This document shows, piece after piece, positions 1 to 8,448 of a DNA stretch of 64,000 bases. The notes beneath the pieces are model-generated. The model did no database searches and was not told the DNA's origin. It saw only the letters and a list, made by a program, of their open reading frames with translations. The position numbers and the translations under genes were made by a program. How positions within the stretch are numbered: position 1 is the first letter of the stretch; each line of letters starts with the position of its first letter. Location of the stretch: assembly GCF_020171845.1 (NCBI RefSeq), contig NZ_JAIVAM010000004.1, forward strand, positions 310,001-374,000, in the 5' to 3' direction. The stretch is from Cytobacillus kochii (lineage in GTDB: Bacteria > Bacillota > Bacilli > Bacillales > Cytobacillaceae).

Positions 1-16
1 ACCCATACATTGCACA

Positions 17-532
17 TTACTTCAAAGGATATACCATCAACCAATTACTATCCTTATTCATTTTCCTCACTTTCGTAAACCCAACTTTTTCATAACAAGC
101 AATAGCACGATGATTGTTTGTCGCAGTATCTAAAATAACCATCTTTGCTTCTGTTCTTTGCGCAATGTATTTAACAAATAGTTTCACCATTCTTGTTCCA
201 ATACCTTTTCCGAAAAGCATTGGTTCACCGATGAACTGATCGATTCCATAGATCAGTTCATTGTCCCCAAATCCAAAATATTCATTTTCATTATCTACCT
301 GATAATACTGCATAAATCCAATCGGTTGATCTTTGAGTTCTACGATAAATGGCAGGACATTAATTTCGCCGTCTATACGAGGACCGTATTTCTCTTTCAC
401 CATTTCTAGAGAAAAAGGTTCATTAACATCTCCGTAGAATGTCAATACTTCTTTCGTACTTAACCATTTCCTCATATACAGATAGTCATTTTTAGACATT
501 TTTCTTATATATAAATCATTTTCCTTCAACAT
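17..532 (-). CDS. GNAT-family N-acetyltransferase (AAC(6')-like)
   Basis: A 171-residue, single-domain GNAT protein that would transfer an acetyl group from acetyl-CoA to an amine. The CoA-binding motif A is visible near residues 106-118 (LFGKGIGTRMV), and the motif B region near 136-152 ends in ACYEKVGF. The length and the acidic N-terminal half resemble the aminoglycoside 6'-acetyltransferase branch, but many housekeeping GNATs share this layout, so the substrate is unknown. An AGGAGAG site lies 3-4 bases before the ATG. It stands alone and lacks the repeat found further right, so it is probably not part of the cassette array. Confidence 0.88.
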   Translation of the reverse strand: MLKENDLYIRKMSKNDYLYMRKWLSTKEVLTFYGDVNEPFSLEMVKEKYGPRIDGEINVLPFIVELKDQPIGFMQYYQVDNENEYFGFGDNELIYGIDQFIGEPMLFGKGIGTRMVKLFVKYIAQRTEAKMVILDTATNNHRAIACYEKVGFTKVRKMNKDSNWLMVYPLK

Positions 533-751
533 GAACTCTCCTGTTCAAGATATAGAGTGACCTCTCGCACGCATAAAAGCAGATATGTTTGAACCACCAA
601 CCTACCGAATAAGAAAAGTCTCCCCTTGGAAAAATAATCGTATCTTAACTGTTCCAAAGAGAAACAACTGAAATTCCGGTTATTTATTCACATGTTTATC
701 CGTACACATACCCACTTAATAGGACGGAATTTTCAGTTAATAAATTACACA

Positions 752-931
752 CTATTTCTTAAAGTCCTTATCTATCAAAGGTTTACCATCTGGATCAAGC
801 ATAACAGTTAATCCACTGACCGGACCTGCATAATGGAACATATACATCACTCCGGTTTCATTATCCCGAATAATCTTAAAATTTTCTATTTTCCCTTGAG
901 AATAAATTGTTTGAAAACGTTTATTATCCAT
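752..931 (-). CDS. small DUF6440-like protein
   Basis: A 59-residue soluble protein beginning MDNKRFQTIYS. The ETGVMYMF segment and the GLTVMLDPDGKPLI ending match what I remember of the DUF6440 family, small proteins of unknown function in Firmicutes. A GTG lies one codon upstream, but the AGGGAG ribosome site is better spaced for the ATG. No neighbour points to a role. The family assignment is from memory of the sequence pattern. Confidence 0.7.
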   Translation of the reverse strand: MDNKRFQTIYSQGKIENFKIIRDNETGVMYMFHYAGPVSGLTVMLDPDGKPLIDKDFKK

Positions 932-1204
932 CACTCAACGCTCCCTACATCTTTTTTAATGAAGTTCCTCTGGGGTAATGTAGCTCTAAATAAGTTTCAT
1001 TAACTTATTTTTACCATAAAACCACCTACTGAACAATGCACATTTCAAAGCATTTTTACTTTAGAGATTAAATCAAAAATTTTTATAAATAATTCTGAAT
1101 AATAATGAGTTACTCCTTTAAAGTGATATAGCAGTCTAAATTATTGTTATTCTATTCAGTTAAAGACCAAACAACGTCTGTATTGAGTGAAAATACAAAT
1201 TACC

Positions 1205-1241
1205 TAAAAAAAAAGCTTGTTAACTTCGAAAGCTAACAAGC
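1205..1241 (-). terminator. intrinsic terminator after the 41-residue gene
   Basis: On the minus strand a stem GCTTGTTA/TAACAAGC with one mismatch near the loop is followed by nine T. It sits 12 bases past the stop of the small gene at 1253-1378, which supports that gene being transcribed. Confidence 0.8.
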
Positions 1242-1252
1242 CAAAAATGATC

Positions 1253-1378
1253 CTAATCTGGTTTTCTTTTTTGATCTTTATTTCGTTTATTCCCCTTACT
1301 ATTATCACCACTTATTGCGCTTTGAGTTCCTTGCGGTGAGCTTTGGTTCTTACTGCCGTTATTAGGTACTTTCGTCAA
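1253..1378 (-). CDS. 41-residue hydrophilic protein, unknown
   Basis: A short frame with TTG start (TKVPNNGSKNQ...), preceded at 10 bases by a GAAGGGAG ribosome site and followed by a clear intrinsic terminator. The product is rich in Asn, Ser, Gly and Lys, with no hydrophobic segment, and ends in a basic tail (KRNKDQKRKPD). This composition recalls small spore or stress proteins of Bacillaceae, but I recognise no family. The signals on both sides are the main reason to believe it. Confidence 0.55.
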   Translation of the reverse strand: MTKVPNNGSKNQSSPQGTQSAISGDNSKGNKRNKDQKRKPD

Positions 1379-1716
1379 ACTACATCACTCCCTTCTATTA
1401 AGGAGTATTGTGGACCTTTCGAGAAAATTCTATTCAAAAAAAGAATCCAGTCACTCCCAATCCCTCCTCTTATCAAATCACGGGGCAAGTAATTCCATAT
1501 GTATAATGATATTTAGTCACCAATAGTTAAAGTTCGCTTCCTAACTGAATGAAAAGAGTAGACTTCCTTTGTGGCTTTTAGGAATCGGCTTTGTTCTTTT
1601 ATTCAATAGTATCTAATTGGTGTAGAGATCGGTCGGTCTTTCGTTTTCAAATCTTGTTCCTATTTTCTAGCTTAAATGAAATAACTTCTAGCGTGTTATC
1701 GAATTTTATTATTGGT

Positions 1717-1872
1717 CTATTGTTTTTTTGAATGATAGCCAGTGTTTTCTTCCTCAAAGCAAGAAAAACAAATCATTTTACCATCATCTTCAAGAACACC
1801 ACCTAAAAAACCACCATGACAATAAATCCCCTCACCACAACTACTACATATACCAAGATACTCTTTTTCCAT
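1717..1872 (-). CDS. 51-residue zinc-ribbon-like protein
   Basis: Starts at ATG behind a perfect TAAGGAGG site 6 bases away. Two cysteine pairs (CSSCG near residues 9-13 and CFSC near 35-38) with a His after the first pair fit a small zinc ribbon or treble clef. The glycine-rich middle (HGGFLGGV) links the two knuckles. No enzyme domain. It could bind nucleic acid or act as a protein adaptor; this is inference. It is transcribed alone, with no recognisable partner. Confidence 0.65.
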   Translation of the reverse strand: MEKEYLGICSSCGEGIYCHGGFLGGVLEDDGKMICFSCFEEENTGYHSKKQ

Positions 1873-2428
1873 AATACCTCCTTAATATAAGAGTTCGACC
1901 TTTTTAGAACAGACTTTAAAAAACTTTATATTGTCTTTTATAGATACAGTTCAATCAAATGATTTCAATTAAAACTTATTGTTATATATATTTAGACAAC
2001 AGGCAAACATATTCCCTCAAGTTTGAGGGTACTGATGAGATTTTTAGGCAAACTTAAGGTTTTTGAATTTTCAATAAGAAGAAATGAGTAAACATCTGGA
2101 AAAGTAAGGGGAAATTTATTTAAGTATAGAAAAAACGTATATTACCTACAAAGAACACGAAAATAAGCCCGGAATAAACATGTTAAGTAATTTTTAAAAA
2201 GCTACGTGTAATGCTTAGTTCTATTTTGTTAATAAGGAGGGCTTATCGACTGTTTCGTAACAATTAAAAATAACTTTGCAACGTCTCATCTCCAATCTCA
2301 GAGATGTGTGAAAGTTGTATCATTTTTTATAACCCGTGCTTTTAATATTTTTAAAATGTTGGGCTCGCCATTTACTTTGTTCGTCCATTACTAAATCAAT
2401 TATAGTAATAGTCTTGAAAATAATAAGT
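1873..2428. other. 556-bp stretch without a recognisable gene
   Basis: No frame with a ribosome site was found on either strand. The only structure I see is a short perfect palindrome, CCCTCAAGTTTGAGGG, near 2012-2027. The stretches 932-1204 and 1379-1716 are similarly empty. Confidence 0.5.
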
Positions 2429-2460
2429 AAGAAACCTCATTATCTAAAATGAAGTTTCTT
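2429..2460 (-). terminator. hairpin after ilvD
   Basis: Inverted repeat AAGAAAC...GTTTCTT with an inner TCATT/AATGA pairing, just past the ilvD stop. The T-rich tail on the minus strand is weak. Confidence 0.6.
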
Positions 2461-2473
2461 TACTTTACTATAC

Positions 2474-4147
2474 TTAAATGCTCATTACGCCACCTTTTGA
2501 TGCATTTGTTACCAGTTTGGAGTACCTTCCTAACCAGCCATTTTTAATCTTTGGTTCAAATGGTTGTAATGATTTTTTTCGGTTAGCTAATTCTTCATCA
2601 GATAATTTTACGTTCATCGTTCTGTTAGGTAAGTCGATTACAATGATATCTCCATTTTCAATAAGTGCGATTGGACCACCCTCAGCGGCTTCTGGAGAAA
2701 TATGACCAATGGAAATTCCGCGTGATGCTCCGGAAAAACGACCGTCTGTTAGCAAAGCAACTGAACTACCTAATCCTCGACCCATAATGGCTGAAGTTGG
2801 TGCTAGCATTTCCGGCATTCCTGGACCACCTTTAGGTCCCTCATACCTGATGACAACAACATGGCCTTCTCTTACAGCTCCATTATCGATTGCTTGTTGT
2901 GCTTCTTCTTGTGACTCAAAAACAATTGCTTCTCCTTCGAACTCTTGAATCGTTGGGTCCACTGCGCCGACTTTGATGACAGCACCTTCAGGGGCGATAT
3001 TTCCATATAAGATGGAAAGGCCACCAACTGGGCTATAGGGATTATCCTTAGGACGTATAACCTGTTCATTAGTAATGTCATGTCCACTTACCAACTCACC
3101 CATTGTTTTACCTGTAATCGTTATTCTCTCTGGATGAATGGCATTTGGAATTTTCGTTAATTCATTAATGATTGCACTAATGCCCCCAGCTTTATTAATA
3201 TCATCCATTGAATAATCTGACGCTGGCATAATTTTTGCTAAATATGGAACACGGGTAGCGATTTTATTAATATCTTCAAGATTATAATCAATACCAGCTT
3301 CATTTGCGATTGCCAAAGTGTGAAGCACTGTATTAGTCGAACCACCCATCGCCATATCTAAAGCAAAGGCATCATCAATGGCTTCTTTCGTAATGATGTC
3401 ACGTGGTTTCACATCTTCTTCAATCATGCGAACTAAATGTTTAGCAGCTTCATAGATTAACTCTTTTCGTTTCGCACTTGTTGCGACAATCGATCCGTTA
3501 CCGGGAAGAGCGACACCTAGCATTTCCATTAAGCAGTTCATTGAATTAGCTGTAAACATCCCTGAACAAGACCCACATGTTGGACACGCATTATTTTCAA
3601 TATCATTGAACTCTTCTTCTGTCATTTTTCCTGACTTAAAAGCTCCTACTCCTTCGAAAACAGATGTTAATGAAAGTTGTTTTCCGCTTGCACTCGTTCC
3701 TGCTTCCATCGGCCCACCTGAAACAAAGACGGAAGGGACATTTGTACGCGCGGCTGCCATTAACATACCAGGAGTGATCTTGTCACAGTTTGGAATATAA
3801 AAGACGCCATCAAACCAGTGGGCATTAATAACGGTTTCTGCACTATCAGCAATTAGCTCTCTGCTAGGTAAGGAATAACGCATACCAATATGCCCCATGG
3901 CTATTCCATCATCAACACCGATTGTATTAAATTCAAAGGGAATGCCACCTGCTTCAATGATTGCTTCTTTAACCACATCTGCAAATTCTCGTAAATGAAC
4001 ATGTCCAGGAATAATATCAATATATGAATTACATACACCAATAAATGGTTTCTCTAAATCTTTTGCTTTTACTTTTCCTGTCGCATATAAAAGACTACGG
4101 TGAGGAGCTCTATCTACTCCAAGTTTAATCGTATCGCTTCTTCTCAT
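2474..4147 (-). CDS. ilvD: dihydroxy-acid dehydratase
   Basis: 557 residues, full length for IlvD, which dehydrates 2,3-dihydroxy-isovalerate and -methylvalerate to the 2-keto acids in valine, isoleucine, leucine and CoA synthesis. The three Fe-S cluster cysteine regions are present: [11 protein letters not shown] near residue 39, the NCDKITPGM region near 119, and [19 protein letters not shown] near 188. [14 protein letters not shown] near 470 is the usual C-terminal signature. It stands alone, without ilvBHC or leu genes. It sits immediately downstream of a FadR-type regulator with a matching operator at its promoter, which raises the alternative that it serves a sugar-acid dehydratase role. 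The sequence motifs favour IlvD. Confidence 0.93.
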   Translation of the reverse strand: MRRSDTIKLGVDRAPHRSLLYATGKVKAKDLEKPFIGVCNSYIDIIPGHVHLREFADVVKEAIIEAGGIPFEFNTIGVDDGIAMGHIGMRYSLPSRELIADSAETVINAHWFDGVFYIPNCDKITPGMLMAAARTNVPSVFVSGGPMEAGTSASGKQLSLTSVFEGVGAFKSGKMTEEEFNDIENNACPTCGSCSGMFTANSMNCLMEMLGVALPGNGSIVATSAKRKELIYEAAKHLVRMIEEDVKPRDIITKEAIDDAFALDMAMGGSTNTVLHTLAIANEAGIDYNLEDINKIATRVPYLAKIMPASDYSMDDINKAGGISAIINELTKIPNAIHPERITITGKTMGELVSGHDITNEQVIRPKDNPYSPVGGLSILYGNIAPEGAVIKVGAVDPTIQEFEGEAIVFESQEEAQQAIDNGAVREGHVVVIRYEGPKGGPGMPEMLAPTSAIMGRGLGSSVALLTDGRFSGASRGISIGHISPEAAEGGPIALIENGDIIVIDLPNRTMNVKLSDEELANRKKSLQPFEPKIKNGWLGRYSKLVTNASKGGVMSI

Positions 4148-4195
4148 TTACAACCACACCTTCAATTTTCATTATTTTGATTATTTGTATAATGT

Positions 4196-4240
4196 ATTGT
4201 AAAACGTATGTTGTCTGCTGTCAATAACGTTGTTAGACAA
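4196..4240 (-). promoter_or_regulatory. ilvD promoter with FadR/GntR-type operator
   Basis: On the minus strand TTGACA (4219-4224) and TACAAT (4196-4201) are 17 bases apart, a near-ideal sigma-A promoter. Directly upstream, 4230-4240 reads TTGTCTAACAA, matching the TNGTNNNACNA palindrome typical of FadR-subfamily GntR regulators. The regulator gene next door is the obvious candidate ligand-responsive factor. Confidence 0.65.
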
Positions 4241-4276
4241 AAAAGAGCATCTTTTATAAAAAGATGCTCTTTTTTG
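4241..4276 (-). terminator. intrinsic terminator after gntR gene
   Basis: Perfect stem AAAGAGCATCTTTT / AAAAGATGCTCTTT with a 4-base loop and a T run on both strands. It separates the regulator from ilvD. Confidence 0.9.
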
Positions 4277-4281
4277 CTTTT

Positions 4282-4956
4282 TTATTCAATTCCTAATTCA
4301 CTCATTGCATGTAATATATGAATTTTCATCGCACTTCTTGCTCCCTCAGGGTTACGATTCTTCATAAAATCCATAATCATTTGATGATCATTCAATGTAT
4401 CTTTAATTGCAACTTCTTTTTCGACTGATAAAATCACCCCTTTATCGATGGCTTGATAAATGACAGGCATGAGCTTTTCCATAAATTCATTATGGGTCGC
4501 TTTAACAATTGATTGATGAAATTTCTGCTCTTCAGCCGTTCGATCTTGCTTCTTTTTAATCTTCTCTTCAATTTGTAATCCATAATCGATAATTCTTTTC
4601 ATTTCTTGGTCACTTGCACGAATGGTCGCATAGTATGCAGCTTCTGGTTCAAATATTAAGCGCATTTCATACAAATCTTTCGCATTAATTTTTGCATCTG
4701 TAAGCAATCCGAAATGTTGCATATGGTCAATATCCAAAGCTTCTTTTATAAAAGTCCCTCTACCTCTTTTGATTTCGACAATGCCATTTGTAACAAGGAT
4801 TCTAATCGCTTCTCTTAAAGTAGTTCGACTAATATTCAATTCTTCCGATAATACATTTTCGTTAGGTAGCTTATCTCCAGGTTGAAAACGTTTCTCAATG
4901 ACAATCATAGAGATAATGTCATCAGCGATGGAATCGGATAATCTTTTTTGAGTCAT
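4282..4956 (-). CDS. FadR-subfamily GntR transcriptional regulator
   Basis: An N-terminal winged helix (about residues 1-70, with LSEELNISRTTLREAIRIL) is followed by an all-helical FCD ligand domain. The FCD metal/ligand residues are plausible in the MRLIFEPEAA, FHQSIVKATHN and NDHQMIMD segments. FCD regulators usually sense carboxylic acids and repress nearby genes. The ATG chosen has an AAGGTG site; a GTG four codons upstream is possible. It reads towards ilvD but is separated from it by a terminator, so the two are regulated apart, probably through the operator in front of ilvD. Confidence 0.88.
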   Translation of the reverse strand: MTQKRLSDSIADDIISMIVIEKRFQPGDKLPNENVLSEELNISRTTLREAIRILVTNGIVEIKRGRGTFIKEALDIDHMQHFGLLTDAKINAKDLYEMRLIFEPEAAYYATIRASDQEMKRIIDYGLQIEEKIKKKQDRTAEEQKFHQSIVKATHNEFMEKLMPVIYQAIDKGVILSVEKEVAIKDTLNDHQMIMDFMKNRNPEGARSAMKIHILHAMSELGIE

Positions 4957-5115
4957 ATATTTGTCCACACCTTATTTAGTATTAATATAGAATATAGTGT
5001 AAACGATCATTTATGTAAATGCTTATTTTTTGCGAAATGAAAAACCATGAATGCTGTTGGGTTATAAAAAAGTTTGATCAAATGCACGTCTTATTATGTT
5101 AATTTCCCAAATATA

Positions 5116-5162
5116 AAAGAGCCTGTTTTTGAAAAAAAGGTTGATAAAAACAGGCTCTTTAA
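5116..5162 (-). terminator. strong bidirectional terminator
   Basis: AAAGAGCCTGTTTTT pairs with AAAAACAGGCTCTTT around a 14-base loop. It marks the left edge of the cassette-like region. Confidence 0.85.
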
Positions 5163-5215
5163 ACATTTTACGAAGACGATTTTTATAAAAAAAGTTTGAT
5201 TATTTTCTACCTTTG

Positions 5216-5248
5216 TTGCTCAACAATCGCGCCCGTTTGCGGAAGATT
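5216..5248 (-). repeat. array repeat copy 1 (leftmost)
   Basis: Gene-strand TTCCGCAAACGGGCGCGATTG followed by TTGAGCAAC. Single box-A copy without the second box; leftmost member of the series. Confidence 0.7.
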
Positions 5249-5312
5249 AAATTAATGATTTTCTTTTGCTTTTAGTTGCTTCACTGGTGCACCAATTACT
5301 TAACCTTGTCAT

Positions 5313-5795
5313 TCAAAATCCTTTTACGGCTAATTCATCGTTATCTATTCCTCTTACAATAATTTCGTATGTTTCATCTTCTTGAAGTAAGTTGGGTAAT
5401 TTATTTGATTCTATAATTGCATTAGCATCTTTAATCAATTCACTTAAATGTTGATCATTATCTAAATCTGAATCTTGTATAGAAGTTTTTAAAATATATT
5501 TTATAGGTTTAGGATTGAAATCTATTGCTATACCAGTATATTGAGTATAATTCACTTTTAATTTTTCATCTATTTTTGAAACAACTCCTATCCATTTATT
5601 CTCAGGGTGACCAACTTCAACAGCAGATGAATTAAAATTAAAGACATTGGCATTTTCTCCATTCAGAAAAGAAAGAAAAACGATTAAAAAAATAGCTATT
5701 AACACTTCAATAGTGTGTTTTCTTTCTTGTTTTTTAAGCTCAATTATTTCTTTATATTTTTGTTGTACTCTTCTCTTTTTTGAATCAATTCTCAT
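5313..5795 (-). CDS. single-pass membrane protein, unknown
   Basis: 160 residues. A very basic N-terminus (about 28 residues) precedes one membrane helix near residues 29-46 (VLIAIFLIVFLSFLNG), leaving about 110 residues outside the cell by the positive-inside rule. The outer part has mixed beta-strand character, with no cysteines or catalytic motif. No family recognised. AAGGAG site 7 bases before ATG. It is the last gene of the array in transcription order, with a repeat copy 65 bases past its stop. Confidence 0.7.
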   Translation of the reverse strand: MRIDSKKRRVQQKYKEIIELKKQERKHTIEVLIAIFLIVFLSFLNGENANVFNFNSSAVEVGHPENKWIGVVSKIDEKLKVNYTQYTGIAIDFNPKPIKYILKTSIQDSDLDNDQHLSELIKDANAIIESNKLPNLLQEDETYEIIVRGIDNDELAVKGF

Positions 5796-5899
5796 AAGAA
5801 GACTCCTTAAGGGTTAGAATTTAGAACCTAATTAATTATTGTGACCATTACAATCATGCATATAATATCATTAATATCCAGCCTCAAGGAAAGCTCCTT

Positions 5900-5975
5900 C
5901 CCTTAATGGCCCTTACACGAGAAAGAGACGTATCTAAATAAACGTAGCCGATTGCTTAATAACAATTATTTTAAA
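5900..5975 (-). repeat. array repeat copy 2 (composite)
   Basis: Gene-strand box A TTAAGCAATCGGCTACG, a hairpin ACGTTTATTTAGATACGT, then box B GTAAGGGCCATTAAGGG. Same composite order as the copies near 10.0, 10.9 and 17.1 kb. Confidence 0.6.
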
Positions 5976-6000
5976 ATTCGCAATATAACTCAATCCTTTT

Positions 6001-6056
6001 ATTCATTAAATAAGGCGTATTCCTTGCTCAAGAAATGCGCCCTTTAGTTGAAGAAA
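6001..6056 (-). repeat. array repeat copy 3, hairpin overlapping a stop codon
   Basis: Gene-strand CTTCAACTAAAGGGCGC followed by a 13-bp hairpin (GGCGCATTTCTTG / CAAGGAATACGCC, with two G-T type changes) and TTATTT, so it also works as a terminator. The TAA inside box A is the stop of the gene at 6044-6292. Confidence 0.75.
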
Positions 6057-6292
6057 CTTTTATCACTCTTTTTTCTTTCAATTAATGTCCAAACTACATA
6101 TATCAAAAAAGACACACCAACCACTATCAAGAATCCATTTGTAATCACGTTAAAATCTAATTCATTTATCGTTTTAACTACTTCACCGTTTTCCCCCATA
6201 TGATGTATGGTCCATCCGTTATAATCAAGGAAAAAGTATGATAGTATGATACCGATTACTAATCCGCCTAATAATGAAAACCAAACTTTCAT
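6044..6292 (-). CDS. small two-helix membrane protein, unknown
   Basis: 82 residues from ATG (KVWFSLLGGLV) behind a GAGGGG site. Two membrane helices (about residues 3-23 and 47-67) flank a loop with the segment GWTIHHMGENGEVV; the tail is basic (ERKKSDKS). No known family. The last residues and the stop (SFFN-stop) are encoded by the array repeat itself. A decayed second copy of this gene lies at 7667-7816, so the gene was duplicated within the array. Confidence 0.7.
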   Translation of the reverse strand: MKVWFSLLGGLVIGIILSYFFLDYNGWTIHHMGENGEVVKTINELDFNVITNGFLIVVGVSFLIYVVWTLIERKKSDKSFFN

Positions 6293-6341
6293 ATAAATCA
6301 CCCCTCTTCACTTAAAAATATATTCCACATATTTTTTTCAA

Positions 6342-6422
6342 TTCCTCTTCAACAATCCTGCCCTTTAGGTCAATTAAAAATGCGATACCTCATTATTGAA
6401 GTATCGCACCCTTTTGTAGAAT
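6342..6422 (-). repeat. array repeat copy 4 (composite, terminator-like)
   Basis: Gene-strand CTACAAAAGGGTGCGATAC, hairpin TGCGATACTTCA/TGAGGTATCGCA, TTTTTAATT, then box B CTAAAGGGCAGGATTGTTG. The hairpin plus T run forms a good intrinsic terminator for the gene at 6482. Confidence 0.75.
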
Positions 6423-6481
6423 AATCTAACTGTATATTATATAAATGATGCGCAACTTTTCTTAAAAATCATCACATTAAA

Positions 6482-6703
6482 CTATTCTTTATTATTATTT
6501 GAATCCATTATTGAGCCAATTATTATTCCAATAAGCATTCCTATTCCAGGTCCAAAAGCCCAAGTTAGTGGAAATTCAAAAAACATTCCAACAATAGATG
6601 AAAATACAGCGCCTCCAAGCAATCCGAAAGCAACTCCAAAACCCACATATGAGTTCCTATCATTATTATCCTGTTTTTTATTAATATTATTTTTGTCAGT
6701 CAT
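6482..6703 (-). CDS. small glycine-zipper membrane protein
   Basis: 73 residues from ATG (TDKNNINKKQD), with an AAGGCGG site 7 bases upstream. After a polar N-terminus of about 25 residues come two hydrophobic segments rich in glycine (YVGFGVAFGLLGGAVF and FGPGIGMLIGIIIGSIM), a glycine-zipper pattern typical of small membrane-packing proteins. Ends in a polar Asn/Lys tail. A longer reading starting 11 codons upstream lacks a ribosome site. Function unknown. Confidence 0.68.
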   Translation of the reverse strand: MTDKNNINKKQDNNDRNSYVGFGVAFGLLGGAVFSSIVGMFFEFPLTWAFGPGIGMLIGIIIGSIMDSNNNKE

Positions 6704-6789
6704 ATTTAACCGCCTTCGCCCGACCATAACTTTCACTGTTCACTTTTCTACAACTGCGCTAAAGATTTGTACAACAGTATGGAAGCGAA

Positions 6790-6833
6790 TCTAGCATAAC
6801 CTTATTCAATAATTGCGCCCTATTGAGGAAGAT
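6790..6833 (-). repeat. array repeat copy 5
   Basis: Gene-strand TTCCTCAATAGGGCGCAATT then ATTGAATAAGG. Box A plus half of the hairpin; the closing GCGCC is lost. Confidence 0.7.
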
Positions 6834-6965
6834 ATATTTATTCAATTTTTAGGGCAGGCTTAAAATATTTTTCTACATCTTTAATATTATTAGTACGTAA
6901 TATCTTTCATACGAGGACGGTTTTCTATACTTTGTATACTACTTTTCTAGCTAATTAAGTTTTCT

Positions 6966-7463
6966 TTAAAAAGTTAGATCATCAATTTCATTATTACGAT
7001 TTTCCCAGTCGCGAGTTATTTTCATCTCGTTGTTAGTTTTGACTGTTATTTCTCCTTTTCTATCTATAGATTCTTCAGAACCATTATCGGAAAAAATTAA
7101 ATGTAATGTATATTTATATTTTTCTGACTCTTCTTCCGATTCGACTTTTTCAAGAGTAACATCATCTAAAGCGATGCTGTTATTTGTTTTAGATGCAACT
7201 TCAGCAGGTATATCGAAAGCTCTATTGGCAAATTGTTTCTCATATTCTTCATCAGATAAGAAAGGTTTCACTTTTTCCCCTATTTCATCAGCAGTAGGGG
7301 GGTTTTTAGGATTTTCGATTGTATACTGGTAGGATTTATATTGACTTAAAAATTCTTTAACTTCTTTTTCATCTGCGTTACTGCTGCTATTACTATCTTC
7401 TGAACATGCTGAGATAAAAAACAAACACATAAATGTAACTGTAAATAAGATGATTCGTTTCAT
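6966..7463 (-). CDS. predicted lipoprotein, unknown
   Basis: 165 residues from the ATG that follows AAGGAGGG by 9 bases (an ATG three codons upstream is too close to the site). Type II signal peptide with the lipobox FISAC, so Cys near residue 20 would be lipidated and the protein anchored outside the membrane. A Ser/Asn/Asp linker is followed by an acidic, mostly helical domain with DEEYEKQFANRAFDIP and a beta segment (YKYTLHLIFSDNG) resembling small secreted NTF2-like domains. That resemblance is weak. No family named. Confidence 0.72.
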   Translation of the reverse strand: MKRIILFTVTFMCLFFISACSEDSNSSSNADEKEVKEFLSQYKSYQYTIENPKNPPTADEIGEKVKPFLSDEEYEKQFANRAFDIPAEVASKTNNSIALDDVTLEKVESEEESEKYKYTLHLIFSDNGSEESIDRKGEITVKTNNEMKITRDWENRNNEIDDLTF

Positions 7464-7666
7464 ATTGTTCATTCCCTCCTTTTACACTAATTATATACTA
7501 AATTAGGAATAAAAGGATTATTATATCGAGTAGTACCAGCGAAGCTGACATCACCCGCAATAAGGGAATGTCAAGGGTTATATTACGTTGTTTAAGTTAA
7601 ATGCTTGAAATACACATCCCCCCTCCTGTAGGATGGGGTAACATAAAGTTGCTAAATGAAGATTCT

Positions 7667-7816
7667 TTATAAATTTAAATCTAATTCATTTATAGTTTTA
7701 ATAACTTCGCCTTTTTTCCCCATATGATGTATGGTCCACCCGTTATAATCAAGAAAAAAGTAAGAAAGCATGATACCGATTATTAATTCGCCTAATACAG
7801 AAATCAAAACTTCCGT
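7667..7816 (-). pseudogene. decayed, truncated duplicate of the 6044-6292 gene
   Basis: The frame reads (ACG)EVLISVLGELIIGIMLS, then FFLDYNGWTIHHMG, KKGEVIKTINELD and stop, aligning with residues 1-48 of the gene at 6044-6292 over its whole length. Nucleotide identity is high through the shared GATGTATGG/CATATG block. The start codon has become ACG and the second membrane helix is gone. A tandem duplication followed by decay explains it. It lies between two array repeats, as a cassette would. Confidence 0.8.
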
Positions 7817-7845
7817 AAAAATCAGCTCCTTTCACAAAAGAACAC

Positions 7846-7881
7846 AATTCTTACTTCAGAAAAGCGCATGTTTGAAAAGCT
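7846..7881 (-). repeat. array repeat copy 6 (degenerate)
   Basis: Gene-strand TTCAAACATGCGCTTTTC then TGAAGTAAG; the GGG of the box is lost. Lies directly at the stop of the next gene. Confidence 0.4.
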
Positions 7882-7882
7882 T

Positions 7883-8251
7883 TTATTTTTTTAAACTATC
7901 AAATAAAACATAACCAGAAACAATCCCAGCTGTTGTTGTCAATGTAGTATCACCTAAAAAGATCAACTCTTTTGCAAATAACAAATTCTCAAAAGAAGTA
8001 GATAATGACAAAATTGGTATCATTGCTATATATAGTGATGGTATTCCAATTGCGGCAACCTTAATCCAATCAAATGACCATTGCTTTTTTTCTTTAATCT
8101 CTATAATCAATTTAGGCAATCGTAATAACAATCCGATAGCAATAGGAAATATAGTAGCAAATATTAAAAAAGGCAACAGATTAAACGAATTTCTAAGTTC
8201 TTCATGTAACCTCACTTGATACTTCACTCCTAAGTAAAAAATAAATCCCAT
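7883..8251 (-). CDS. multi-pass membrane protein, unknown
   Basis: 122 residues from the first ATG, with hydrophobic segments near residues 26-45, 68-85 and 102-117. No ribosome site precedes this ATG. The frame stays open 13 codons upstream to an ATT at 8288-8290 that follows AAAGGGGGG by 5 bases. The extra residues (IKRFLFYFVSTVV) complete a first membrane helix with a basic start. The true start is therefore probably that ATT, either a rare native start or a mutated ATG. No family recognised. Confidence 0.65.
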   Translation of the reverse strand: MGFIFYLGVKYQVRLHEELRNSFNLLPFLIFATIFPIAIGLLLRLPKLIIEIKEKKQWSFDWIKVAAIGIPSLYIAMIPILSLSTSFENLLFAKELIFLGDTTLTTTAGIVSGYVLFDSLKK

Positions 8252-8327
8252 AACAACTGTGGAAACGAAATAAAATAAAAATCTTTTAATCTAACCCCCC
8301 CTTTAACCTTGCTTTACTTATATATAC

Positions 8328-8447
8328 GAATAGCTATCCGATTTTATTAAGCTTAACTGCACCCATTTATTTAATAAGCCTTATTCAATTAAATGGCCCG
8401 ATTCTGATACAACTTTGCCATTAAAGCGCCCGATCGTATTATTGAAT
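8328..8447 (-). repeat. array repeat copies 7-10 in tandem
   Basis: Four boxes spaced about 30 bases apart on the gene strand: GATCGGGCGCTTTAATGG, AGAATCGGGCCATTTAATTG, AAATGGGTGCAGTTAAG and AAATCGGATAGC. The densest cluster of the series; may mark cassettes lost between repeats. Confidence 0.7.
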
Positions 8448-8448
8448 A

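Noticed and set aside
2709-3087. Open frames on both strands inside ilvD
   Set aside because: They overlap a certain gene and have no ribosome sites; the same holds for frames opposite pdxS, the antiporter and the PhzF gene.
7619-7640. CCCCTCC/GGATGGGG hairpin as a terminator
   Set aside because: No T run on either strand and no gene ending there; left unassigned.
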